Assembly: GCA_963774455.1 (NCBI GenBank)
Contig: CAVZFD010000004.1
Span: forward strand, 558,001 to 622,000
Reading direction: 5' to 3'
Length of the DNA: 64,000 bases
Source: DATFVA01 sp963774455
GTDB taxonomy: Bacteria > Bacteroidota > Ignavibacteria > Ignavibacteriales > Ignavibacteriaceae
Shown in pieces: positions 25,572 to 33,201 of the stretch. Within the stretch, counting starts at the first letter, position 1, and each line of letters starts with the position of its first letter. A program made the translations under genes and the position numbers. Below the pieces are notes generated by a model that was not told where the DNA came from, made no database searches, and saw only the letters and a program-made list of their open reading frames with translations.

Positions 25572-26984
25572 ATGCAGATTTATAATACACTTACAAAGAA
25601 AAAGGAAGAATTCAAACCAATAGACCCGCCTAACGTGAAAATGTACGTGTGCGGACCGACCGTATACGACTATTTCCACATCGGGAACGCACGGTCATTT
25701 GTAATGGCAGATATTATCCGGAAGTACCTCCTCTATAAAGGTTATAATGTTACCTATGCAATGAACCTTACCGATGTAGATGATAAGATCATTAAAAAAT
25801 CGAATGAACAAAAAAAAGATGCGTCACAGATTGCTGAGCAGTTCATCAATTCCTTCTTTCAGGATATCGACAGGCTTAAAATAAAACGTGCCGATATATA
25901 TCCTAAAGCAACTGCTCATATGAATGAAATTATATCTATGATCAGAAAGCTTGAGGAAAAAGGGATAGCTTATAACGTAAAGGGTAATGTATTCTATGAT
26001 GTCTCCAAATTCAAAGAGTACGGAAAACTTAGCGGTAAAAGAACTGATGATCTTGAATCGGGGGCCCGCATTGAGATAAATGAAGAAAAAAAGAATCCCC
26101 TTGATTTTTCATTATGGAAAAAAGCTAAGGAAGGTGAGCCGTACTGGGAAAGTCCCTGGGGAAATGGACGTCCCGGCTGGCATATAGAATGCTCGGCAAT
26201 GAGCTGCAAACACCTGGGTAATAATTTTGATATTCATGCAGGCGGCAACGATCTTATCTTTCCTCATCACGAAAATGAAATTGCGCAGAGCGAGGGTGCA
26301 AACGGGACAAAATTTGTTAATTACTGGATCCATTTCGGTTTCCTTAATATAAATGAAGAGAAAATGTCGAAGTCGCTCGGCAATTTCTTTACAGCACGCG
26401 ATGTTCTTGATAAGTATCCGGCTGAGGCTCTAAGACTTTTATATGTTCAGGCGCATTACGGCGGCCCTCTCAACTTCACCGAAGAGCTGCTGGCAGGTGC
26501 ACAGAAAGGACTGGAAAAACTTAATAACCTTGCAGAGAAAATTGAAGAGGAACTAAAATCTCCTGAAGGGAGCAATAACCCTGCATTCGACTTTAAGAAG
26601 TTTTACCGGTCTTTCGAAGATGCTATGGATGATGATTTTAATACTCCCCAGGCTGCTGCGGTAATCTTCGATTTTATCAGGGAGGTAAATCGTGTTATTT
26701 CCGAAAATGAGAGCATCGGCAGGGACTTCTATATCCGGGTAAAGGATTTTCTGCAGAAAACTGCCGGCGGTGTATTGGGTATTATTGATTTTGATTCCAC
26801 TAAATCATCTGGCGATGGAAAGCTTGAAGGTGAGCTTATCGAACTACTGATAAAAATCCGCCAGGATGCCAAGAAGGATAAAAACTTTAAGGTTGCTGAT
26901 TCGATCAGAGATGAGCTGAAAGAACTTGGTATCCAGCTGCAGGACAGCAAAGATAAAACAACATATAAAATAGTACGTAAGTGA
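25572..26984 (+). CDS. cysS: Cysteinyl-tRNA synthetase
   Basis: 470 residues, full length. It charges tRNA-Cys. Zinc and active-site segments: MYVCGPTVYDYFHIGNARS (HIGH-equivalent HIGN), HIECSAMSC, FPHHENEIAQSE. KMSKS is present as EKMSKSLGNFFT. The C-terminal helical anticodon domain ends YKIVRK. Its stop overlaps the next start as GTGA, so the downstream accessory genes are translationally coupled to it. Confidence 0.97.
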   Translation: MQIYNTLTKKKEEFKPIDPPNVKMYVCGPTVYDYFHIGNARSFVMADIIRKYLLYKGYNVTYAMNLTDVDDKIIKKSNEQKKDASQIAEQFINSFFQDIDRLKIKRADIYPKATAHMNEIISMIRKLEEKGIAYNVKGNVFYDVSKFKEYGKLSGKRTDDLESGARIEINEEKKNPLDFSLWKKAKEGEPYWESPWGNGRPGWHIECSAMSCKHLGNNFDIHAGGNDLIFPHHENEIAQSEGANGTKFVNYWIHFGFLNINEEKMSKSLGNFFTARDVLDKYPAEALRLLYVQAHYGGPLNFTEELLAGAQKGLEKLNNLAEKIEEELKSPEGSNNPAFDFKKFYRSFEDAMDDDFNTPQAAAVIFDFIREVNRVISENESIGRDFYIRVKDFLQKTAGGVLGIIDFDSTKSSGDGKLEGELIELLIKIRQDAKKDKNFKVADSIRDELKELGIQLQDSKDKTTYKIVRK

Positions 26985-27448
26985 ATAAGATATTTTTTGA
27001 AGATTTCGAAGACTTTATTCGACTTTTAACTAAGTATGAAGTAGAATATCTGGTTGTTGGCGGATACGCTGTATCTATCTATTCCCGTCCGAAAAATACT
27101 GAAGATATTGATATATGGATAAACCCCTCATCTGATAATGCAAAAAAAATGCTTCAGGTTATTAATAAATTTGGTTTTGGATCAATTGGTATTACTTTAG
27201 AAGATCTAACCACCGAGGATAAGATTATCCAAATGGGTGTATCTCCTATAAGAATTGATATTATGACATCGATTGACGGAGTTAAATTCGAGGAAGCATT
27301 TAAAAATAAATCCATATTTGGATACGGTGATATTGAGAACGTTTTTTATATATCACTTAAAGATTTAACTATAAATAAAAAGAAGTCTAATAGGATTAAA
27401 GATATTAATGATCTTAGCTGGCTTAAGGAATATGGAAAAAGTAGTTAA
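26981..27448 (+). CDS. Nucleotidyltransferase-fold protein (DUF6036/MNT-like)
   Basis: 155 residues, GTG start overlapping the cysS stop. The fold signature is a glycine pair before a helix and an Asp pair: VEYLVVGGYAVSIYSRP, then TEDIDIWINPS; a further acidic strand is IRIDIMTSIDG. This is the pol-beta-type nucleotidyltransferase pattern seen in AbiEii-like and MNT antitoxin-type proteins. Such proteins typically adenylylate a partner protein or tRNA. The next gene, overlapping by 17 bases, is a small protein often seen beside such enzymes, so a two-gene toxin-antitoxin-like module is a reasonable guess but not shown. Confidence 0.78.
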   Translation: MNKIFFEDFEDFIRLLTKYEVEYLVVGGYAVSIYSRPKNTEDIDIWINPSSDNAKKMLQVINKFGFGSIGITLEDLTTEDKIIQMGVSPIRIDIMTSIDGVKFEEAFKNKSIFGYGDIENVFYISLKDLTINKKKSNRIKDINDLSWLKEYGKSS

Positions 27449-27635
27449 GAAATACAACAGCTTTGAAGAAGCTGATAAGGCCGATATTGAATTCTGGAAA
27501 AATGCCTCTGTACAACAGAAATTAGAGGCTCTTGAGGCAATTCGTTATACATATTTCAGCCTGATGAATCCTGATGTTAAAGGCATAGAGAAGGTTGTTA
27601 AGTTCCGGAAGCTGCATGACAAAGAAGAAGATTAG
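27432..27635 (+). CDS. Small acidic partner of the nucleotidyltransferase
   Basis: 67 residues from the ATG at 27432; an AAGGAA lies directly before it, unusually close. The sequence (MEKVVKKYNSFEEADKADIE, then a WKNASVQQKLEALEAIRYTY helix) resembles a recurrent small-protein family (F-x-S-F-x-E-A-x-x-A-D) encoded next to nucleotidyltransferases. It overlaps the upstream gene by 17 bases and the downstream one by 20. Function unknown; a regulatory or target subunit of the enzyme is plausible. Confidence 0.7.
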   Translation: MEKVVKKYNSFEEADKADIEFWKNASVQQKLEALEAIRYTYFSLMNPDVKGIEKVVKFRKLHDKEED

Positions 27636-28299
27636 CTACGCGAAGTTATACTTAAACGATACCGAGTTAACCTACCAGGTAAGGTACAGCCCAAAGGCTA
27701 AATACCTGAGACTGCAGATAAATCCATCCACAGGACTCGAAGTTGTTATTCCGCGGCGCTGCAAATCGGAAGACGCTGAAAAATTCATTTATAAAAAGAA
27801 GGACTGGATATTAAAACATCTGAGTATTATCCCTACCAGGGATGATTTCAATTTTCTTGGAAACAGAATTGAAGTAAAGCAGAAGTTTGATTTATTCTTT
27901 GAAAAGCATAAGGTGAACTTTCGGAATGATGAGCTGACAATTGAGAGTCCTGCCGGATCTGTAGAAAGCATCACCGCGATTTATAATACCTGGCTGAAAC
28001 ACCGTGCAAAGATATTCCTTGCTGACAGGACAAGAATACTCGCTGAAATATATGGCTTTTCTTTCAGAAACTTAACAATCAGAAGTCAGAAAACAAGGTG
28101 GGGAAGCTGTTCAACTTCCGGGAATATTTCGCTTAATTACAAGTTGATGAGATACAGACAGGAAATTATAGACTATGTGATCATTCACGAACTTTGCCAT
28201 TTAAAACAGATGAACCACTCGAAGAAATTCTGGAAGCTCGTGGAGACAATTGTGCCTGATTATAAAATACTGAAACGCGAGTTAAAATCTCGCCCTTAA
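27616..28299 (+). CDS. YgjP/DUF45-type zinc metallopeptidase
   Basis: 227 residues from the ATG at 27616. The C-terminal half carries the metallopeptidase signature HELCHLKQMNHSKKFW, with the HExxH-like pair HELCH and a third His further on. Preceding segments RSQKTRWGSCSTSGNISLN and LNYKLMRYRQEIIDYVIIHE are classic for this family. The family is SprT-like, with unproven substrates, and is sometimes near restriction systems. It ends the overlapping cysS chain; a run of 7-bp repeats follows it. Confidence 0.9.
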   Translation: MTKKKISYAKLYLNDTELTYQVRYSPKAKYLRLQINPSTGLEVVIPRRCKSEDAEKFIYKKKDWILKHLSIIPTRDDFNFLGNRIEVKQKFDLFFEKHKVNFRNDELTIESPAGSVESITAIYNTWLKHRAKIFLADRTRILAEIYGFSFRNLTIRSQKTRWGSCSTSGNISLNYKLMRYRQEIIDYVIIHELCHLKQMNHSKKFWKLVETIVPDYKILKRELKSRP

Positions 28300-28320
28300 A
28301 CTTTCCTTTTGAATCTTAAA

Positions 28321-28362
28321 TCTCAATTTTCAATTTTCAATCTTCAATCTTCAATCTTCAAT
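28321..28362. repeat. Six tandem 7-bp units overlapping the 3' end of the FAD oxidase gene
   Basis: TCTCAAT, TTTCAAT, TTTCAAT, then three CTTCAAT. The last units encode the final Ile-Glu-Asp-stop of the minus-strand gene. It is a simple slippage-prone repeat and no terminator hairpin is visible. Confidence 0.9.
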
Positions 28363-29826
28363 TAAAAACAGTGTGCCCCGGCCAAGAATGAGGTTGGGAT
28401 CGAGGATCTTTTTAATCTCTGTCATCTTTTTTATATTCTCTTTACCGTACATCATCTCAAGGTATTCTGTCTTTAATTTTCCCACACCGTGTTCGGCTGA
28501 AATTGTTCCACCAAGACTTACCGCGTTTTCACAGATCTGACGGTAGATGACTTTTCCCCGTAAATATTCCTCCTCATTTGAGGGGAGCATATTCAGGTGC
28601 AGGTGGGAATTTCCGAAGTGCCCGTAAGAGATAAACTTTAGGCCTGATTTACTCACAAGGCTCCGGCATTCTTTATAAAATTCTCTGAATTTATCATCTG
28701 GTACGGCAACATCAGTCCCTAATTTCATAACTTTTTTCCTCGCGATAAATTCATTGGCTTTGACTGAAACAGAATGACGAAATTCCTCAAGTTTTCTTTT
28801 ATCATTTTCCGAAAAAGCAAACCATGCTGTTTCTGTGTTGCCCTTATGCTTTGCTATCAGAGATGCCCAGTCATTAAATAGTTTTTCGTCGTTTTGTTCA
28901 GTCGTTTCCTGTTCGAACCATACAGAAGCCTTTGCCTCCGCCGGGATCTGCGGGTAGTCAACTTTAAGAAAATTAAGACAATGCTCATCCATAAATTCAA
29001 GTGCAAGAGCATCGATGGAATCACTTTGATCTGCGCGGGTCTTATAGGATATTTCTCTTGCCTCTCCGATGAAGGAAATTGCTTCATTTTCGGAGTCAAA
29101 GAAGATAACGGATGATAAAATATTAGCAGGGAGGTCGACCAGCCGCAATTTTATTTTTGTAACAATTCCAAGCGTTCCTTCAGAACCAATAAAAAGATCG
29201 ATAGCGTCCATGCCTTTCTTAAGATAATATCCCGAGGCATTTTTTACCGGAGGCATATTTATATCCGGGATTTTGATATTTAATTCTTTGCCGGATCTTG
29301 TCAATAGTTTAAGATCGTTTCCGGAAGCTTTATTCATACCTCTTTTCAGGTAAATAATTTCTCCCGTTGCCAGTATTATTTCAAGTTCTTCTACAAAATT
29401 CCTTGTCGGTCCGTATTTAAAAGTTTTTTCTCCCGATGCATTTGTCGCAACCGTTCCACCGATAAAGCAATTCCACTCAGTCGGATCAGGGGGGTAGAGG
29501 AGATTCTGCCGGTTCACTTCTTTCTGTAATACATCAAGAATCACTCCCGGTTCTGTGATAACGTATTTTCGTTCGTTATTTATTTCAATAAGTTTATTAA
29601 GTTTTTCGGTTGAGATAAGAATACCGTTTAAGGGAACCCTGGCGCCCGTCAATCCCGTTCCGTTTCCTGAAATGGTTACAGCAGTTTTATCCTTGTCTGC
29701 TTTTCTCAGGATCTCCGGAATCTCATCAGTCGATTCAGGGATGTATACAGCTTTGCAGCTGCCTTTGAAATTGGAAGCATCACTTATATAATTTTCTATT
29801 TCGTCTGCCGAAGTTTTTATAATCAT
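28351..29826 (-). CDS. FAD-linked oxidase of the glycolate oxidase GlcD / D-lactate dehydrogenase type
   Basis: 491 residues. N-terminal FAD-binding (PCMH) domain about 20-200: TISGNGTGLTGARVPLNG, PGVILDVLQKEV, PPDPTEWNCFIGGTVATNAS, KYGPTRNFVEEL. C-terminal catalytic domain with LEFMDEHCLNFL, a central helical part, and YGHFGNSHLHLNM and SAEHGVGKLKTEYL at the end. It probably oxidises a 2-hydroxy acid such as D-lactate or glycolate; the substrate is not decided by sequence. Alone, without the GlcE/GlcF subunits, it fits a single-chain D-lactate dehydrogenase. Distal gene of the minus-strand run from 34612. Confidence 0.9.
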   Translation of the reverse strand: MIIKTSADEIENYISDASNFKGSCKAVYIPESTDEIPEILRKADKDKTAVTISGNGTGLTGARVPLNGILISTEKLNKLIEINNERKYVITEPGVILDVLQKEVNRQNLLYPPDPTEWNCFIGGTVATNASGEKTFKYGPTRNFVEELEIILATGEIIYLKRGMNKASGNDLKLLTRSGKELNIKIPDINMPPVKNASGYYLKKGMDAIDLFIGSEGTLGIVTKIKLRLVDLPANILSSVIFFDSENEAISFIGEAREISYKTRADQSDSIDALALEFMDEHCLNFLKVDYPQIPAEAKASVWFEQETTEQNDEKLFNDWASLIAKHKGNTETAWFAFSENDKRKLEEFRHSVSVKANEFIARKKVMKLGTDVAVPDDKFREFYKECRSLVSKSGLKFISYGHFGNSHLHLNMLPSNEEEYLRGKVIYRQICENAVSLGGTISAEHGVGKLKTEYLEMMYGKENIKKMTEIKKILDPNLILGRGTLFLIED

Positions 29827-29892
29827 AGATCTTTTATTAAATAATAATTATCCGGTTCTCTTTTAAAAGGTTCATTATCCTGCTTCAGTAAA

Positions 29893-31215
29893 TTAAGTAT
29901 GCCTTAATATATCCAGGTAATCCCTCCGTACATTTATTTCCGGAATAGCATCAGTTCTGTCCGGCTTCCAGGGAAGGTTGAGATTGTCGAACATTTTATC
30001 AAGAGCATCGAACATATTGATTTCGGTATAACCGTTGTCTCTGAGGTGATGTATAAATTTTAATGTAAGGAATCCGTCAAACCATCTTGATTTCTGAAGC
30101 TTCAACTGCTCTTCCGTCTTTGAATTCTTCATAATATTAACCAGGTCAGGCTCAAAGTTCTGATAGTACAGAAACCGGAGAAGTTCGGGATGAATTTCTT
30201 TTGCGTTTCTCAGGTAATATTCGATATCGGTCTGACCGGGGTTGTTGAAAACTTCAAGCCAGCTCTTTAAAATTGTAAATGATTCCGGATCGTACAGCGT
30301 GTATTCATTCTGAATTGCTGAGAGAAAGCGGTTCACGCGTTGACCCGTACCGAATGGCACCCGCCAGGAACCTCTTCCGGAAGGATAAACGGAAGTTGAG
30401 TTTATGGTTTCAATTTTTACATTCTTTGCCAGCTTCTCCAGGAAGTAAAAATCCTCAGCAGCTTTTCGTTTGTTCATACCCTCAACCTTGATATAACTCT
30501 CATAATCACATACCATTGTGGAACCGATTGTATGGAAGGCATAAGGCGAACCGGCATATTTCAAACCCATTACATAATATCGCAGGAATATTTCATAACA
30601 TATAATCGCCTCGGAAAGCTTATTATTTCCGGAGACATCGTGTCTGAAATCCACTACAGCGGCCTGCAAGTCCCTTTTATTAAGATTATTAACAACCTCT
30701 GTAAGGTAATTGGGTTCAAGTGTACAGTCGGCATCTGTAGTGAGGATTATCTTTTTATCCCTGGCGGCAAAATCGAAAACATTCAGTGCCGCATCCATAC
30801 CTATCTTCCTGGCAAGTCCCACCCCGCCGTCTTTTTCCGGCATCACTTTTCTCGGAGAAGCGGCATCCATTATTGCCAGGTTAATATCCTTCTCAAGAAG
30901 TTCCTGCCCGGTTTCATCACTGGGATTACCTGACATTATCCCGCGCAGATGCATCAGGGTCAACTGGTTATCAAGCTTTATTTCATCTGATGAAGTATTC
31001 ATATTGTTTATTACAAACAGCAGCAGGGTAGAATCTGCAAATGTCTGATCAAGTCTCACATAAGAGGCCAGGAATTTTTTAATGTTTTCCAGTTCAGCGA
31101 TTGCCGGTACGACAACCACATTGGTGATGCCGGAAGTAATTGATGTCTCAATATTCCAATAACTCAGACCGTATTTTTTAAGGTAATCATCTACCTGCCG
31201 GGGAACGCTAAGCAT
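29893..31215 (-). CDS. Family 2-like glycosyltransferase
   Basis: 440 residues, no membrane span. A nucleotide-sugar-binding half shows VVVVPAIAELENI at the N-terminus, GGVGLARKIGMDAAL, and the DxD-like TTDADCTLEPNYLTEV. Another segment, RKAAEDFYFLEKL, gives the conserved ED pair. These are the features of inverting GT-A (GT2) enzymes. Acceptor unknown. The start overlaps the miaA stop by 8 bases. The C-terminal ~150 residues are helical and not recognised. Confidence 0.82.
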   Translation of the reverse strand: MLSVPRQVDDYLKKYGLSYWNIETSITSGITNVVVVPAIAELENIKKFLASYVRLDQTFADSTLLLFVINNMNTSSDEIKLDNQLTLMHLRGIMSGNPSDETGQELLEKDINLAIMDAASPRKVMPEKDGGVGLARKIGMDAALNVFDFAARDKKIILTTDADCTLEPNYLTEVVNNLNKRDLQAAVVDFRHDVSGNNKLSEAIICYEIFLRYYVMGLKYAGSPYAFHTIGSTMVCDYESYIKVEGMNKRKAAEDFYFLEKLAKNVKIETINSTSVYPSGRGSWRVPFGTGQRVNRFLSAIQNEYTLYDPESFTILKSWLEVFNNPGQTDIEYYLRNAKEIHPELLRFLYYQNFEPDLVNIMKNSKTEEQLKLQKSRWFDGFLTLKFIHHLRDNGYTEINMFDALDKMFDNLNLPWKPDRTDAIPEINVRRDYLDILRHT

Positions 31216-32113
31216 TTATATTATCCTCAATAATCTTTTTCGCTTTTGAGTATTCCGATTGTTCAATCCAGTGGATTTTAACTCCCTCCCTTTCCATCTT
31301 CCTGAACCAGGTCATCTGTCTCTTGGCAAATCTATGAATGGCGCTGTTAAGCTTCTGAAACATATCATTATAACTGAGATCCCCTTTCAGGTAAAGAGTA
31401 ACATACCTGTACTCAAGTCCGAAACTCTCCAGCTTTTCATAAGATACACCTGAACTGATAAGGTCCCGGACCTCCTCCACCATCCCGGTGCTTAACCTAT
31501 TTTCCAGGCGTCCTGTTATTTTCTTTCTGATGGTATCCCTATCTGCTGCTATTCCTATTATAACGGGACTTATCTCCGGGAATTTGCTGTTAAGATTAGT
31601 TTCTGCTTCAGCAACAAGTATAGCTTTAATCAGCCTGTCTTTGTCGGCCAGATCAGTTTTATTATGCAGTTCTGTTTTTCTCGAGTACAAGATCAGCTTT
31701 AACCTGTCAGTATCATAATTACTTAATTCTTCCGCACGAGGTGATGAAAAATCGGCTCTTTTCAGGTCATATCTCTGAATAACAGCACTGAGATATAAAC
31801 CTGTACCACCGACAAGGAAGGGCAGCTTCTGCTTTGCGGTTATATCTTCAAAAGCGTTATAAAAATGATTTAGAAATTCAAAAAGGTTAAATTCGTTTTG
31901 AGGAGTCGTAATATCTATCAGATGATAGGGGATTTCTACTCCGCTTACTTTGTAATCTCCGAGATCCTTGCCTGTTCCGATATCCATTCCCCTGTACACC
32001 TGGCGGGAATCAGCTGAAATAATTTCTCCATTAAATTCGAAGGCCAGTTTAGCTGCAAGTCCTGTTTTCCCTGAAGCCGTGGGTCCTAGAATTGTAACAA
32101 GGTCAGCCGGCAT
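31208..32113 (-). CDS. miaA: tRNA dimethylallyltransferase
   Basis: 301 residues, usual length. It transfers the dimethylallyl group to A37 of tRNAs reading UNN codons. P-loop GPTASGKTGLAAKL near the N-terminus; then ISADSRQVYRGMDIGTGK, IPYHLIDI, PFLVGGTGLYL and a C-terminal RFAKRQMTWFRK with the tRNA-binding basic patch. It is flanked by the sensor kinase gene (5 bases upstream) and the glycosyltransferase (overlap), so it is part of one transcript. Confidence 0.96.
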   Translation of the reverse strand: MPADLVTILGPTASGKTGLAAKLAFEFNGEIISADSRQVYRGMDIGTGKDLGDYKVSGVEIPYHLIDITTPQNEFNLFEFLNHFYNAFEDITAKQKLPFLVGGTGLYLSAVIQRYDLKRADFSSPRAEELSNYDTDRLKLILYSRKTELHNKTDLADKDRLIKAILVAEAETNLNSKFPEISPVIIGIAADRDTIRKKITGRLENRLSTGMVEEVRDLISSGVSYEKLESFGLEYRYVTLYLKGDLSYNDMFQKLNSAIHRFAKRQMTWFRKMEREGVKIHWIEQSEYSKAKKIIEDNINA

Positions 32114-32118
32114 AACAG

Positions 32119-33201
32119 TTAGAGTGCATCAAATACCGGAAGAGACATAGTGAAAGTCGCCCCTTTTTCCGGACTGCTTTCTACGGTCAATTCTCCTCCG
32201 TGATCACGGATTATTTTTTGTGCAATGGTTAATCCCAGTCCGGTTCCTTTTTCTTTTTTAAAGGATTTAAATGGCTGGAAGATCAGTGCTTTATATTCTT
32301 CCGGTACTCCCGGACCAGTATCGCGAAATTCAATATTTACAAGATCACCTGACTGCTTTGCGGTAATATAAATATTGCCGCTCTCTCCCATTGCATCGCA
32401 GGCATTTTTAGCAATCTGGTGGCAGGCCTGGTAAAATGCCTGTTTATCAAGTTTAACTTTTACATTGCTTTCAACTTTTTTGTAGAGGCCGACATTACGT
32501 GACTCAACGTATTCGGCTAATAGTCCGAGTGCATCATCCATAACTTCCCGCAGGCTGCTTGTTTCAATTTTGAGAGGGTTCCGGTTTTCAGTAAATGCAA
32601 GTGTGGAGTGGAGAAAATCAACAACGGCGTCTGCCTGATCCATCAGCACACTGAGCACCGTTCTGACATCCTGTGTTACATCCTTCTTTTTTATCTGCGA
32701 AGCATAATACTTCATCGTTAAAACAGGCGTCTGAATATTGTCGGTTATAAATCTGGTTAAAGTAGACAGGTAGATATTCTTACTTTTATCCAGCTTCCTG
32801 TCAATTCCGTTGATACAGAGAAGAGCCTGGGAAATATGTACTGCCAGCTTAGAGATCTTCTCCTCATCCGAAATAGAAAACTTTCCGGAGCTGCTGTTTG
32901 CTAAACTTATAACAGCGATCGTATCGTTTTGATCATTTTTTATCGGAACACACATTATACTAGAGGCCGAAATACCCCGGATACTATCCACATCTTCTGA
33001 ATAACGGAAATCTTTAACAGGTTCACGTACATTTATTATTTCGCCTGTCTCTGCAGCAAGTCCGGTGAGACCGCCAGAAATTGAATAACAAGCTTCAACC
33101 TGACCGTCCTCAGTTTCAATTTCAGTAACAAGCTGATTTTTAACCGGATCAACCCAGTAAAGGATTCCCGCCTGCGCTTCGGTAAGTTTCACCGACTTCA
33201 C
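32119..33201 (-). CDS. GAF plus histidine-kinase-like ATPase (3' part of a probably frameshifted sensor); H-box His replaced by Asp
   Basis: 360 residues in this frame, opening with a GTG that has no visible ribosome site. GAF domain about 1-130 (VKLTEAQAGILYWVDP, IMCVPIKN). The dimerisation helix has FITDNIQTPVLTMKYYA, where the canonical pattern F-x-x-H-x-x-x-x-P would place His at the Asp (D154). The ATPase domain is complete-looking: N266 in HQIAKNACDAM, D294 in FRDTGPGVP, and GTGLGLTIAQKII. The 53-base overlap with the upstream frame, where GAF residues are shared between frames, suggests one protein split by a single extra base near 33191-33194. Confidence 0.82.
   Translation of the reverse strand: MKSVKLTEAQAGILYWVDPVKNQLVTEIETEDGQVEACYSISGGLTGLAAETGEIINVREPVKDFRYSEDVDSIRGISASSIMCVPIKNDQNDTIAVISLANSSSGKFSISDEEKISKLAVHISQALLCINGIDRKLDKSKNIYLSTLTRFITDNIQTPVLTMKYYASQIKKKDVTQDVRTVLSVLMDQADAVVDFLHSTLAFTENRNPLKIETSSLREVMDDALGLLAEYVESRNVGLYKKVESNVKVKLDKQAFYQACHQIAKNACDAMGESGNIYITAKQSGDLVNIEFRDTGPGVPEEYKALIFQPFKSFKKEKGTGLGLTIAQKIIRDHGGELTVESSPEKGATFTMSLPVFDAL

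Noticed and set aside
26981..27635. Classical HEPN/MNT toxin-antitoxin pair
   Set aside because: The small partner has no HEPN RxxxxH motif and lies downstream; only a looser nucleotidyltransferase/partner module can be supported.
28321..28362. Possible CRISPR or iteron array
   Set aside because: Simple 7-bp tandem repeat without spacers or replication genes.
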